Shown piece by piece: positions 1-10,098 of a stretch of DNA of 64,000 bases. This stretch comes from Prosthecomicrobium sp. N25 (GTDB lineage: Bacteria; Pseudomonadota; Alphaproteobacteria; Rhizobiales; Ancalomicrobiaceae), in NCBI RefSeq assembly GCF_037203705.1, contig NZ_JBBCAT010000001.1:2949418-3013417 (forward strand). The letters are read 5' to 3'. Positions within the stretch are counted from its first letter, which is position 1; each line of letters opens with the position of its first letter. The notes below the pieces were generated by a model. It was not told where the DNA came from. It saw only the letters and a list, made by a program, of their open reading frames with translations, and made no database searches. The translations under genes and the position numbers were made by a program.

Positions 1-964
1 GCCGGCGCAGGCCTATGCGCGCGCCGTCGACCGGTTGACCGAGGTGGTCGACACGCTCGACCGGCCGATCGACAAGGCGGCCTACGAACTCGGCGAGGTC
101 TCGCTCGACGTGCCGATGGTCTCCAACACGTCGAAGGAGGCCTATTTCGACATGGTTGCGCGGGCAAAGGATTACATCCGCGCCGGCGACATCTTCCAGG
201 TCGTGCTGTCCCAGCGCTTCGAGGCGCCCTTCTCGCTGCCGCCCTTCTCGCTCTACCGGGCGCTGCGGCGGGTGAACCCGGCGCCGTTCCTCTATTTCCT
301 CGACTTCGGCAGCTTCGCGGTGGCCGGCTCCTCGCCGGAGATCCTGGTTCGCGTGCGCGACGGCGACGTGACCATCCGCCCGATCGCCGGCACGCGGCCG
401 CGCGGCCGGACGCCCGAGGAGGACAAGGCGTTCGCCGCGGAGCTTCTCGCCGATCCGAAGGAACTCGCCGAGCATCTCATGCTGCTCGATCTCGGCCGCA
501 ACGACGTCGGCCGCGTCGCGGAGATCGGGACCGTCAAGGTGACGGACAAATTCTTCCTCGAATACTACAGCCACGTGATGCACATCGTCTCGAACGTCAC
601 CGGCCGGCTCGACCCCGCCCACGACGTGCTCGACGCGCTGGCCGCCGGCTTTCCGGCCGGCACGGTCTCGGGCGCCCCGAAGGTGCGCGCCATGGAGATC
701 ATCGACGAGCTCGAGAGCGAGAAGCGCGGCCTTTACGCCGGCTGCGTCGGCTATTTCTCGGCCGACGGCGCGATGGACACCTGCATCTGCCTGCGCACGG
801 CCATCGTGAAGGATGGCCGCATGTATGCCCAGGCCGGTGCCGGCATCGTGGCGGATTCGGTGCAGGAATCCGAGTACCAGGAGTGCGTCAACAAGGCCAA
901 GGCCCTCTTCCGGGCCGCCGAGGAGGCCGTCCGCTTCGCCAGCGCGGCGGGGCGGCGCCAGTAG
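1..964 (+). CDS. trpE: Anthranilate synthase component I, C-terminal part (partial)
   Basis: This is the chorismate-binding domain of the large subunit of anthranilate synthase, which converts chorismate to anthranilate in the first step of tryptophan synthesis. The reading frame is open from base 2, so the N-terminal regulatory part lies outside the window. Family motifs are clear: GDIFQVVLSQRF, PIAGTRPRG, LDLGRNDVGRV and GTVSGAPKVRAMEI. The gene ends with TAG at 962-964 and converges on ntrC. Related chorismate enzymes (PabB, isochorismate synthase) share this domain, but the spacing and motifs fit TrpE best. No trpG or other trp gene is visible. Confidence 0.95.
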   Translation, partial: PAQAYARAVDRLTEVVDTLDRPIDKAAYELGEVSLDVPMVSNTSKEAYFDMVARAKDYIRAGDIFQVVLSQRFEAPFSLPPFSLYRALRRVNPAPFLYFLDFGSFAVAGSSPEILVRVRDGDVTIRPIAGTRPRGRTPEEDKAFAAELLADPKELAEHLMLLDLGRNDVGRVAEIGTVKVTDKFFLEYYSHVMHIVSNVTGRLDPAHDVLDALAAGFPAGTVSGAPKVRAMEIIDELESEKRGLYAGCVGYFSADGAMDTCICLRTAIVKDGRMYAQAGAGIVADSVQESEYQECVNKAKALFRAAEEAVRFASAAGRRQ

Positions 965-1040
965 GCCGGGTCGGCCCCGCCCTACCCCGCAGCACGGTCG
1001 TGCCGTGCCGGGCGAGCGACGGGCTCCGGCCCGACGGTCC

Positions 1041-2480
<1,440 letters not shown>

Positions 2481-2525
2481 GGTGCTATCCTTCCTTGCGG
2501 GCGCCGCCTGGGCCGGCGCCGTCGA

Positions 2526-3659
2526 TCAGTTGCCCCCGCGCGCCGGACCCGAATAGGCCGGCATGAGCACGCGGAACGTGGTTCGGCGCGGCTGGCTCTC
2601 GCATTCCACGACGCCGCCGTGATCGCGGACGATCTTGGCGACGAGCGCGAGCCCGAGGCCCGAGCCGTTGGTCTTGGTGGTGACGAAGGGGTCGAAGAGG
2701 TGCGGCAGCAGGTCCTCGGGCACGCCCGGACCGTTGTCGCGCACGCAGAACTCCATCGGCAGCGTGACCTTGTCCTTCGATCCCGGCACGGAAAGGCGGA
2801 CGCCGGGGCGGTAGGCCGTGGTCAGCACGATCTCGCCGTCCGGCTGGTCGCCGATCGCCTCCGTGGCGTTCTTGACGAGGTTCAGGAACACCTGGATGAG
2901 CTGGTCCCGGTTGGCGAGGACCGGCGGCAGGGACGGGTCGTACTCTTCGACGATCTTGACCTTGCGGGCAAATCCCGACTGGGCGAGCCGCTTCACGTGA
3001 TCGAGGACCGTGTGGATGTTGACCGCGGATCGCTCGATGGGGCGCTCGTCGGAGAACACCTCCATGCGGTCGACCAGCTTCACGATCCGGTCCGCCTCGT
3101 CGCAGATCAGGCGGGTGAGCGCCCGGTCCTGGTCGTCGACGGACTGCTCCAGGAGCTGGGCGGCCCCGCGGATCCCGGACAGCGGGTTCTTGATCTCGTG
3201 GGCCAGCATGGCGGCGAGGCCCGTCACCGTGCGGGCGGCGCCGCGATGGGTGAGCTGCCGGTCGATCTTGTCGGCCATGGTGCGCTCCTGGAGCATCACC
3301 ACCACGGCGCCCGGCTCGTCGATGACGGGACCTGCGTAGATGTCGACCACCTTCTCGGTCCCGATCCTCGGGCTCGACACGTCGACGCGGTATTCGGAGA
3401 CCGGTGCCTGCCGCTCGCGCACCTGGCCGATCAGCTCGAGGAGCGGGCTGCCGAAGGGAACGAAGTGGGAGAGCGCATGCCGGCGCATGAAGGCGGCGCT
3501 CGCCTGGAAGAAGTTCTGGGCGGAGTCGTTGGCCTCGAGGATCATGCCGTCCGCGCCGATCATCACCACCGGATTCGGCAGCGCGTTGAGCACGGCCGCG
3601 GAGGCCGAGGCGGTCGGGTCGGGGAACTGGCGCGGGGTGCGCGCCGCGTTGGTGGTCAT
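2526..3659 (-). CDS. ntrB: Nitrogen regulation sensor histidine kinase NtrB
   Basis: This 377-residue soluble kinase should phosphorylate or dephosphorylate NtrC according to nitrogen status, normally through PII. A PAS domain occupies about residues 15-115. The H-box reads [19 protein letters not shown], the N-box [10 protein letters not shown], and the ATP-binding G-boxes [11 protein letters not shown] and [10 protein letters not shown]. No membrane segment is present, as usual for NtrB. I chose the start at 3659 because its ATG overlaps the dusB stop codon (ATGA), a typical coupled junction. Longer upstream reading in this frame is antisense-like arginine-rich sequence inside dusB. Confidence 0.95.
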   Translation of the reverse strand: MTTNAARTPRQFPDPTASASAAVLNALPNPVVMIGADGMILEANDSAQNFFQASAAFMRRHALSHFVPFGSPLLELIGQVRERQAPVSEYRVDVSSPRIGTEKVVDIYAGPVIDEPGAVVVMLQERTMADKIDRQLTHRGAARTVTGLAAMLAHEIKNPLSGIRGAAQLLEQSVDDQDRALTRLICDEADRIVKLVDRMEVFSDERPIERSAVNIHTVLDHVKRLAQSGFARKVKIVEEYDPSLPPVLANRDQLIQVFLNLVKNATEAIGDQPDGEIVLTTAYRPGVRLSVPGSKDKVTLPMEFCVRDNGPGVPEDLLPHLFDPFVTTKTNGSGLGLALVAKIVRDHGGVVECESQPRRTTFRVLMPAYSGPARGGN

Positions 3660-4696
3660 GCGGCTCTCCTGACGGCCGTGCCGGCGAGAGCCTCGCGGAC
3701 GGCGGCGTGGATGGCGGGGATGTCGAAGGACGTGAGCGCGACACGGCGCAGGGCGGCGGCGATCGGCCGGCCCGCCTCGGCGGCGTCGAAGTACCAGGCG
3801 AGGTGCTTGCGGGCGGCCCGGAGACCCTTCGGCGCGCCGTAGTGCTCGACCATCGCGGCGTGGTGCTCGACCACGAGGTCGGCCAGCTCGGGGCCCGTGG
3901 GTTCCGGCAGAGAGGGAGCGCCCGCGAGGGCGCGCGAGACGGCGCCGGGCAGCCAGGGGCGTCCCTGCGCCCCGCGCCCGATCATGACGCCGTCGGCCCC
4001 GGATTCGGCGAGGATCCGGCGCGCGTCGGCGAGGCCGAGGACGTCGCCGTTGGCGATCAGGGGAATGGCGATCGCCTCGCGCACGGCCCGGATGGCGGGC
4101 CAATCGGCCGAGCCCTCGTAGAACTGGTCCCGGGTGCGGCCGTGGACCGTGACGAGCTGCACGCCCTCGGCCTCGGCGCGGCGGGCGAGTTCGGGCGCGT
4201 TCAGGCTGGAGCGGTCCCAGCCCAGGCGCATCTTCAAGGTCACGGGCACGCGGACCGCGGCCACCGTGGCGCGGATGAGCTCCACCGCGAGGTCCAGGTC
4301 GCGCATCAGGGCGGCCCCGGACCAGCCGGTTGTGACGCGCTTCGCCGGGCAGCCCATGTTGATGTCGACGACATCGGCGCCGTTCGCCTCCGCCATGCGC
4401 GCGGCCTCGGCCATCCAGTGCGCCTCACGCCCGGCGAGCTGCACCACATGCGGCGCCATGCCCTGGCCGGCCAGCCGCAGCGCCATCTCCGGGTCGCCCT
4501 CGGCCAGCGATTCGCTCGCCACCATCTCGGTGACGACGAGATCGCATCCGAACCGCGCGGCGAGCCGGCGGAACGGCAGGTCGGTGACGCCGGACATCGG
4601 AGCCAGATACACCGGGCACCGGAACTGGTATCGTCCGAGCCTCACGCACCGTTGCGTGGCGACGTCGGGGGTCGAGGAACTCACATTCGTGCTCAT
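3656..4696 (-). CDS. dusB: tRNA-dihydrouridine synthase DusB (NifR3)
   Basis: This FMN enzyme of 346 residues reduces uridine to dihydrouridine in the D-loop of tRNA. The flavin-binding start [13 protein letters not shown], the catalytic Cys in NMGCPAKRV, and the TIM-barrel motifs [18 protein letters not shown] and ANGDV are all present. It is the first gene of the classical alphaproteobacterial nifR3-ntrB-ntrC operon and overlaps ntrB by four bases. It is transcribed away from ispDF across a 111-base divergent region. The role comes from family knowledge. Operon membership is read directly from the overlap and strand. Confidence 0.95.
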   Translation of the reverse strand: MSTNVSSSTPDVATQRCVRLGRYQFRCPVYLAPMSGVTDLPFRRLAARFGCDLVVTEMVASESLAEGDPEMALRLAGQGMAPHVVQLAGREAHWMAEAARMAEANGADVVDINMGCPAKRVTTGWSGAALMRDLDLAVELIRATVAAVRVPVTLKMRLGWDRSSLNAPELARRAEAEGVQLVTVHGRTRDQFYEGSADWPAIRAVREAIAIPLIANGDVLGLADARRILAESGADGVMIGRGAQGRPWLPGAVSRALAGAPSLPEPTGPELADLVVEHHAAMVEHYGAPKGLRAARKHLAWYFDAAEAGRPIAAALRRVALTSFDIPAIHAAVREALAGTAVRRAA

Positions 4697-4807
4697 TCAG
4701 TGTGCATCGAAACCACGTGATTACATCTTTGGCAGATTTTGCCGCAAGAGCAAGCGTCTTCCCGCGGCGCAACACAGGCTTTCGCGCATGACATCCGAGG
4801 GATACGG

Positions 4808-6052
4808 ATGACGGACAAGGCAGGGCCGGTCCCCTCCGCCGGCGATCAACCCCGAGTTGCTGCAATCATCGTCGCCGCCGGGTCGGGGCGTCGCCTTGCC
4901 GGCGCGGTCGGCGGCCGGCCCAAGCAGTATCTCGATCTCTGGGGACAGCCGCTGCTCGCGCGCACGCTCGCCCGCTTTGCGGCGCATCCGGCGATCGGCA
5001 GCATCCTGACCGTGATCGATCCCGCGTTCCGGGACGACTTCGAGGCCTGCAGGGCGGGCCTCGCCGGCATCGCGGACCCGGTTGCGGGCGGAGCGACACG
5101 GCAGGCGTCGGTGCTGGCGGGGCTCAGGGCGCTGGCGCCCGACGAGCCGGACATCGTGCTCATCCACGATGCGGCGCGACCCTTCGTCTCATCTTCGGTC
5201 ATCGAGCGCACGGTGGCGGCGCTGCGGGAGGCCGAGGCCGTCCTGGCCGCCGTCCCGGTGGTCGACACGGTGCAGAAGGCCGATGCCTCGGGTCTGCTTC
5301 TCGAAACGATTCCGCGCGAGGGGCTCTGGGCGGCTCAAACGCCGCAGGGCTTTCGCTTCGCCCGGATCCTGGCGGCCCACGAGGCCGCCGCGGCCGCCGG
5401 TCGCCACGACTTCACGGACGATGCCGCCGTGGCGCGCTGGGCAGGGATTGAGGTGCGCACCGTCCTGGGCGACCCCGGCAACGTCAAGATCACCACCGCG
5501 GACGACCTCGTCGCGGCGGAACGGAGGCTGCGGATGGAGGAGATGCTGGCCCTCGCAGACGTGCGGGTGGGCACGGGCTACGACGTGCACCGGTTCACGG
5601 AGGGCGACGCGGTCGTGCTGGCCGGCATCCGTATACCGCACACGCACAAACTGGAGGGCCATTCCGACGCGGACGTGGCGCTGCACGCCCTGACCGACGC
5701 GATCCTCGGGGCGCTCGGCGACGGCGACATCGGCAGCCACTTCCCGCCCTCGGACATGCGCTGGAAGGGCGCCGATTCGGCCGTGTTCCTGCGCGAGGCG
5801 GCGCGCCGCGTTGCCGCCCGGGGCGGCATGATCGCCCATGCGGACATTTCGATCGTCGCCGAGGCGCCGAAGATCGGGCCGCACCGGGAGGCGATGCGCG
5901 CGCGCGTCGCCGACATCCTCGGCATCGACGTCGACCGCGTCGGCGTGAAGGCGACCACCAACGAGGCGCTCGGCTTCGTGGGACGCCGCGAGGGCATTGC
6001 CGCGATCGCGACCGCCACGATCCGCCTGCCCTTCGAGCCCGCCCGCCGATGA
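4808..6052 (+). CDS. ispDF: Bifunctional IspD/IspF isoprenoid enzyme
   Basis: This fused enzyme carries out two steps of the non-mevalonate (MEP) isoprenoid pathway: MEP cytidylyltransferase (IspD, about residues 15-235 of 414) and MEcPP synthase (IspF, about 245-405). The IspD signature [14 protein letters not shown] and its Lys in GRPKQYL are visible. IspF shows GTGYDVHRF, the metal-site [17 protein letters not shown] and [12 protein letters not shown]. The ATG at 4808 was chosen because a GAGGG ribosome site lies about seven bases upstream. A longer frame from 4739 adds an unconserved extension. The fusion is common in Alphaproteobacteria. Confidence 0.96.
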   Translation: MTDKAGPVPSAGDQPRVAAIIVAAGSGRRLAGAVGGRPKQYLDLWGQPLLARTLARFAAHPAIGSILTVIDPAFRDDFEACRAGLAGIADPVAGGATRQASVLAGLRALAPDEPDIVLIHDAARPFVSSSVIERTVAALREAEAVLAAVPVVDTVQKADASGLLLETIPREGLWAAQTPQGFRFARILAAHEAAAAAGRHDFTDDAAVARWAGIEVRTVLGDPGNVKITTADDLVAAERRLRMEEMLALADVRVGTGYDVHRFTEGDAVVLAGIRIPHTHKLEGHSDADVALHALTDAILGALGDGDIGSHFPPSDMRWKGADSAVFLREAARRVAARGGMIAHADISIVAEAPKIGPHREAMRARVADILGIDVDRVGVKATTNEALGFVGRREGIAAIATATIRLPFEPARR

Positions 6053-6540
6053 CGAACCTCGCGCCCCTGCTCCCTGCCGCTTCGGCCTTCGTCGCGAAGG
6101 CCCGGGCCGCCGGGCTGACCGTCGCCACCGCCGAGTCCTGCACCGGAGGGCTCATCGCCGGGGTCCTGACCGAGATCGCGGGATCGTCCGCGGTGGTCGA
6201 CCGGGGGTTCGTCACCTACTCCAACGAGGCCAAGGCCGAGCTGCTCGGGATCGACCCCGCGCTGATTGCGCGTGTCGGCGCGGTCAGCCGCGAGGTGGCG
6301 GTCGCCATGGTCGAAGGGGCGCTCACCCGGTCGCGCGCGGACCTCGCGGTGGCGGTCACGGGCATCGCGGGGCCGGGCGGCGGCTCGGCCGCCAAGCCGG
6401 TCGGTCTCGTGCATCTCGCGGCCTTGCGACGCGACGGCGTACACGTCCACCGCGAATGCCGTTTCGGCGACATCGGCCGCTCCGGCGTCCGCCTGGCCAC
6501 CATCGAGGTGGCGCTCGCGATGCTCGACGAGCTCGCCTGA
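6049..6540 (+). CDS. CinA-family nicotinamide-nucleotide amidohydrolase
   Basis: A 163-residue protein made only of the CinA C-terminal domain, which in characterised members deamidates nicotinamide mononucleotide to nicotinate mononucleotide for NAD salvage (PncC activity). The diagnostic motifs TAESCTGG near the start and [12 protein letters not shown] in the second half are intact. Its ATG overlaps the ispDF stop (ATGA), so the two are translationally coupled, a neighbourhood often seen in Rhizobiales. The longer two-domain CinA form with an N-terminal molybdopterin-like domain is not present. Confidence 0.93.
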   Translation: MTNLAPLLPAASAFVAKARAAGLTVATAESCTGGLIAGVLTEIAGSSAVVDRGFVTYSNEAKAELLGIDPALIARVGAVSREVAVAMVEGALTRSRADLAVAVTGIAGPGGGSAAKPVGLVHLAALRRDGVHVHRECRFGDIGRSGVRLATIEVALAMLDELA

Positions 6541-6552
6541 CCGGGTCCGAGG

Positions 6553-6731
6553 TCAGCCCCGCATCGCCCGGCGCAACTGCTCCTTGCTCAACCCGGTCAG
6601 GTCCGGGTCTCCGGCGGGCTCTCCCGAGTCCAGGCGCCCGCCTCATGGAGCGCGATGGCGACGGCCTGCTCGGGGTCCGCGACCTACTCGTCGCTCCTAC
6701 CCTCCAGGTCGCCGTTCTTGAATACGTGCAT
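6553..6731 (-). pseudogene. Decayed DUF6496-like small protein gene
   Basis: Reading down from an ATG at 6731, the first 15 codons encode MHVFKNGDLEGRSDE and then hit TAG (6684-6686). The same frame continues as VADPEQAVAIALHEAGA plus TRESPPETRT to a TGA (6597-6599). After a one-base shift, LTGLSKEQLRRAMRG follows to TGA at 6553-6555. The pattern hEFKhGxLxSGRS...VxxPKQAIAIALsEAG is what I recall for the small basic proteins now called DUF6496. With a stop and a frameshift inside, this is best read as a remnant. Family assignment is from memory. Confidence 0.6.
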
Positions 6732-6925
6732 ACTGCGTCCGGGTTATTCATTAGTGATTTCGCATGCGTAGGCATGGTAACGTCCCTGACGGACCGGAAA
6801 GCGGATCGACGCTCGACGGCCGCGCACCGTTCGGGAGGCGGCCGGAACCAGGGCAATCCGGGCCGGTTGTCCCCCTGAGAGGGACCACGCGTGGGGGGCA
6901 TCCGACTGAACCGGAGGAGACCACG

Positions 6926-7231
6926 ATGAATCTACCGAAGATTGCTTTCGCATCCGCCGCATCGGCGGTGCTGGCCATGGCGGTGCTGCCGGCGACGACC
7001 GGCACGGCCGAGGCCGGCAAGCGCTATTGGAACGGCCACGGCTACAGCAAGCACTGGAAGGGCCACGGCCACTACGGCCATTACTACGGGCGCGGCTGGT
7101 ACGGCGGCCCGCGTGTCGTCGTCGGTGGCTACTATCCCTACTACGGCGCCTACGGTGGCTACTACGGCTATTACGGCCCGCGCTGTTACTGGAAGCCGAA
7201 GGCCAACGGCTCCAAGTACATCTGCCGCTGA
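6926..7231 (+). CDS. Small Gly/Tyr/His-rich secreted protein
   Basis: A 101-residue protein of unknown function. A Sec-type signal peptide (about residues 1-31, hydrophobic core then TAEA before GKRYW) is followed by a low-complexity mature part rich in Gly, Tyr and His (for example HGHYGHYYGRGWYGG and YYPYYGAYGGYYGYYG). It ends with CYWKPKANGSKYICR, holding two cysteines that could form a disulphide. A GGAGGA ribosome site lies about seven bases before the ATG, and a strong terminator follows. Similar short surface or periplasmic proteins are widespread in Rhizobiales. The histidines could bind metal, but nothing proves this. Confidence 0.85.
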   Translation: MNLPKIAFASAASAVLAMAVLPATTGTAEAGKRYWNGHGYSKHWKGHGHYGHYYGRGWYGGPRVVVGGYYPYYGAYGGYYGYYGPRCYWKPKANGSKYICR

Positions 7232-7244
7232 GGCTGAAGACCTG

Positions 7245-7277
7245 CCCCCGGCCGCTCGCGGCCGGGGGCCGACTTTT
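7245..7277 (+). terminator. Rho-independent terminator after the Gly/Tyr-rich gene
   Basis: A perfect 10-bp stem (7245-7254 with 7259-7268) with a four-base CTCG loop is followed by CCGACTTTT. It lies 14 bases after the stop codon of the secreted-protein gene, so it should end that single-gene transcript. Confidence 0.8.
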
Positions 7278-7680
7278 CGACCGGCGGCCTCCGGTCTGCT
7301 GCACCCGCGATCTGAGGCTTCGGCCCGCTGCGCGGCGCGCCTCCTCGCAGTTCCGGCAGGCGTCGGCACAGACCCGGCACAGTTCATCCATGCCGGCATG
7401 AGGCCTTCATTCCCCGCCGCAAAACCCCCGAGCTTCGCGGCAGGGGTCCACGACCCGCTTTCGTCGGCGCCTCGTCGCGCGTGCCACACACCCTGCGGGT
7501 GAGTGCCGATCATGGCTCGGGTTTGCAGTCCAGGCGCCTGGGTTCGCGGGCTTTGCATCTCGCAGGCGATTCCGGCCCGCCCGTCCGGGGAGCTAAGCCT
7601 GGACGAACGTCCTTGCTGCCGACACCCCGATCTCCTAATCACATGAGGAGTTCTGCATATGTAGGGCGGGAACGGGATCG
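7278..7680. other. Intergenic stretch with no intact gene
   Basis: Apart from the cysteine-rich fragment at 7326-7391, I find no supported coding frame, RNA gene or clear promoter in these roughly 400 bases before the sensor kinase. The frames that are open here on the minus strand are biased, unconserved and overlap real genes. Confidence 0.5.
7326..7391 (-). pseudogene. Fragment resembling a DUF326 four-helix copper protein
   Basis: On the minus strand an ATG at 7391 opens MDELCRVCADACRNCEEA, whose CxxCxxxCxxC spacing matches the last helix of DUF326/Csp-type copper-storage proteins. The same frame just upstream is closed by a TGA (7407-7409). Beyond it only a short PCREARGFCGGE stretch could be related. 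Downstream the frame runs on as arginine-rich, antisense-like sequence. I see no complete gene, so this is read as a C-terminal relic. The resemblance rests on a short motif and could be chance. Confidence 0.35.
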
Positions 7681-8880
7681 ATGCAGGACAAGCGGGCCTG
7701 GGACGGAATCGCGACGGATCCGGAGGGCTTCCCCGACCGCCTCCGGCAGTACGGTCCCATGGGGGCGGAGATCGCCGCGTTCGACTGGTCGACAACGCCG
7801 GTCGGCCCGATCCAGGCCTGGCCGGCCAGCCTGCGGACGATCGTCCACACCCTCGCCTCGTCCGGTCAGCCGATGGCCCTGTTCTACGGCCCGGCGCTGA
7901 CGACCATCTTCAACGCAGGCTTCGCCCCGATCCTGGGAGGGCGTGCGGAGACGGCGCTCGGGCTGCCGCTCGCGGTCGTGTGGCACGACGTCTACGACGA
8001 GATCCTCCCGATGGTGCGCCAGGCCCTCTCAGGGCGAACGGTCTGGATGGCCGACCTTCCGCTCACCATGTGGCGCAACGGCTTCGCGGAGGAAACCCAC
8101 TGGACCTTCTCGTACAGTCCGGTCCTCGACGACGAGGGCCGGGTCGTCGGCTTCCTCGACGTCGTGACGGAGACCACCGAGGCGGTGTCCGGCCGCAAGG
8201 CCCTGGCGGCGGCGAACCAGTCGCTTTCCGCCGAAATCGAGACGGCCCGTCGGGCCCTGGTCGCCCGCAACGAGGCGGAACGTCAGCGCGCGGCGCTCCA
8301 GCGCGAGCTGGTGCACCGGATCAAGAACCTCATCGCCGTCGTCCAGGCGATCGTCGTCCAGACGATTCGGGCCGCCACCTCCCTGGACGAGGCCGCCGAC
8401 ACGGTAACGGCCCGGCTCAGCGCCTTCGGGCGTGCGCAGGACATCTTCACCGAGAGCCAATGGCAGGCCGCCCCCCTGCACCGGATCGTCGGGGCATCCC
8501 TCTCCCCGTACAGCGAGCTGCTCGACCGGATCTCGGTCGACGGCCCGGACATCGAGCTCGACGCCCAGCAGGCGCTCGGCATCGCGCTCCTGCTGCATGA
8601 ACTCACCACCAACGCGCTGAAGTACGGCGCCCTGTCCAAGGACGGCGGCAGGGTCGCCATCCGGTGGGAGTCGGACAGCGAACGCTTCGCCCTTTCCTGG
8701 GAGGAGAGCGGCGGCGCGCCCATCCCGCCACCGGGACGCAAGGGCTTCGGCAGCCGCCTGATGGAGCGGGTGGTCCCATCCTATTTCTCGGGCACGGCTT
8801 CGGCGATCTACCCGGAAACCGGCCTCGTCTACCGGCTGGAAGGCCAGCCGCTGGGGACGGGCATCGATCCGGCCGATTGA
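7681..8880 (+). CDS. HWE-family sensor histidine kinase with PAS domain
   Basis: A 399-residue cytoplasmic sensor kinase. A PAS-like sensor region (about residues 25-175) precedes a short coiled segment and the kinase core. The phospho-acceptor motif ELVHRIKNLIAVVQAI, the N-box LHELTTNALKYGAL, and the Trp-Glu pair in FALSWEESGG are the signatures of the HWE subclass, common in Alphaproteobacteria and often tied to light, stress or the general stress response. No receiver or PhyR gene is adjacent, so its partner is unknown. No membrane segment is seen. The input signal cannot be told from sequence. Confidence 0.92.
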   Translation: MQDKRAWDGIATDPEGFPDRLRQYGPMGAEIAAFDWSTTPVGPIQAWPASLRTIVHTLASSGQPMALFYGPALTTIFNAGFAPILGGRAETALGLPLAVVWHDVYDEILPMVRQALSGRTVWMADLPLTMWRNGFAEETHWTFSYSPVLDDEGRVVGFLDVVTETTEAVSGRKALAAANQSLSAEIETARRALVARNEAERQRAALQRELVHRIKNLIAVVQAIVVQTIRAATSLDEAADTVTARLSAFGRAQDIFTESQWQAAPLHRIVGASLSPYSELLDRISVDGPDIELDAQQALGIALLLHELTTNALKYGALSKDGGRVAIRWESDSERFALSWEESGGAPIPPPGRKGFGSRLMERVVPSYFSGTASAIYPETGLVYRLEGQPLGTGIDPAD

Positions 8881-8959
8881 CCTTCGCCCGGGGCGGGCGC
8901 ACACCCGCTCGGCGGCTTGGGACCGTGCCGTCCGATATGTGACCCAGGGAGGGAACGAA

Positions 8960-9967
8960 ATGGCATCGACCATGGCCTGGGGCGTGCTGAGCCCGGCGGG
9001 CATCGCTGTCAACAAGGTGATCCCCGGCATGCTGAAGAGCCCGGGGGTCCGCCTCGCCGCCATCGCCTCGCGGGATGCGGGCCGCGCCCGCGCGGCGGCC
9101 GATCGCTTCGGGGTCGCCAAGGCCTACGGCAGCTACGAGGAGCTGCTCGCCGACCCGGAGATCGGGGCCGTCTACAACCCCCTGCCGAACCACTTGCACG
9201 TGCCCTGGTCCGTCGCCGCGCTCAGGGCCGGAAAGCACGTGCTCTGCGAGAAGCCGATCGCGCTGACGGCCGCGGAGGCCGCGGATCTCGTGACGGTTCG
9301 GGACGAGACCGGGCGGCAGGTTCTCGAGGCCTTCATGGTGCGCCAGCACCCGCAGTGGCTGAGGGTTCGCGACCTGGTCCGGGACGGCGCGATCGGCGAC
9401 GTCCGGCTCGTGCAGACGACGCTCAGCTACTTCAACGTCGATCCCGCCAACGTCCGCAACAAGGCGGACATCGGCGGCGGCGCGCTCTACGACATCGGGT
9501 GCTACGCCGTGCTGCTGTCGCGCTTCGTCTTCGGCGCCGAGCCGCGGCGGGCCGTCTCGCTGGTCGACCGGGACCCCGACATGGGCACTGACCGGCTGAC
9601 GAGCGGCCTCGTCGACTTCGGCGAGGGCCGGCGGCTCGCCTTCTCCACCGCCACCCAGCTCGTGCGCGCCCAGCGCATGGAGATCTTCGGCACGACCGGT
9701 CGGATCGAGGTGCCGGTGGCGCTGAACGCGCCGCAGGACGGGACGACCACCATCCTGGTCGACATCGGCGGCGCCATCGACGGGTCCGGCATACGATCCG
9801 AGACGCTGCCGGCCTGCGACCAGTACATGCTGCAGGCCGAGACGGCGATGCGCGTCTTCCGCGGCGAGGAGGCGGCCGAGTTCCCGATCGAGGACGCGGT
9901 CGCCAACATGAGGGTGGTCGACGCGCTCTACCGGTCGGGTGCCAACGGGTCCTGGCAAGACGTCTGA
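8960..9967 (+). CDS. Gfo/Idh/MocA-family oxidoreductase
   Basis: A 335-residue NAD(P)-dependent dehydrogenase of the glucose-fructose oxidoreductase/inositol dehydrogenase family. The N-terminal Rossmann fold starts at GVLSPAGIAVNKVIPGM and carries the family's NPLPNHLH and CEKPIAL motifs, whose Lys is catalytic. The C-terminal half is the usual alpha/beta substrate domain. The ATG at 8960 follows an AGGGAGGG ribosome site, so I prefer it to the GTG at 8939. The substrate is probably a sugar or polyol but is not determined by sequence. It stands between the sensor kinase and the ABC importer. Confidence 0.9.
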   Translation: MASTMAWGVLSPAGIAVNKVIPGMLKSPGVRLAAIASRDAGRARAAADRFGVAKAYGSYEELLADPEIGAVYNPLPNHLHVPWSVAALRAGKHVLCEKPIALTAAEAADLVTVRDETGRQVLEAFMVRQHPQWLRVRDLVRDGAIGDVRLVQTTLSYFNVDPANVRNKADIGGGALYDIGCYAVLLSRFVFGAEPRRAVSLVDRDPDMGTDRLTSGLVDFGEGRRLAFSTATQLVRAQRMEIFGTTGRIEVPVALNAPQDGTTTILVDIGGAIDGSGIRSETLPACDQYMLQAETAMRVFRGEEAAEFPIEDAVANMRVVDALYRSGANGSWQDV

Positions 9968-10098
9968 GATTTCAGCATTCGCCCGGTTTCCGCACGTGGT
10001 TGCCGCTTTTCGATCCCTTGCGTTCCCACCGGGGCGCGGGCAGGATCTCGTCATCTTTCCCGGGGCGTGCGTCCGGGCAAAATGAAAAGGATCCATCC

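Noticed and set aside
965-1040. A possible bidirectional terminator between trpE and ntrC
   Set aside because: Only a 5-bp GTAGG/CCTAC pairing with no T-tract is visible.
4739-4807. A longer IspDF N-terminus from 4739
   Set aside because: The extra 23 residues are not conserved and the ATG at 4808 has a much better ribosome site.
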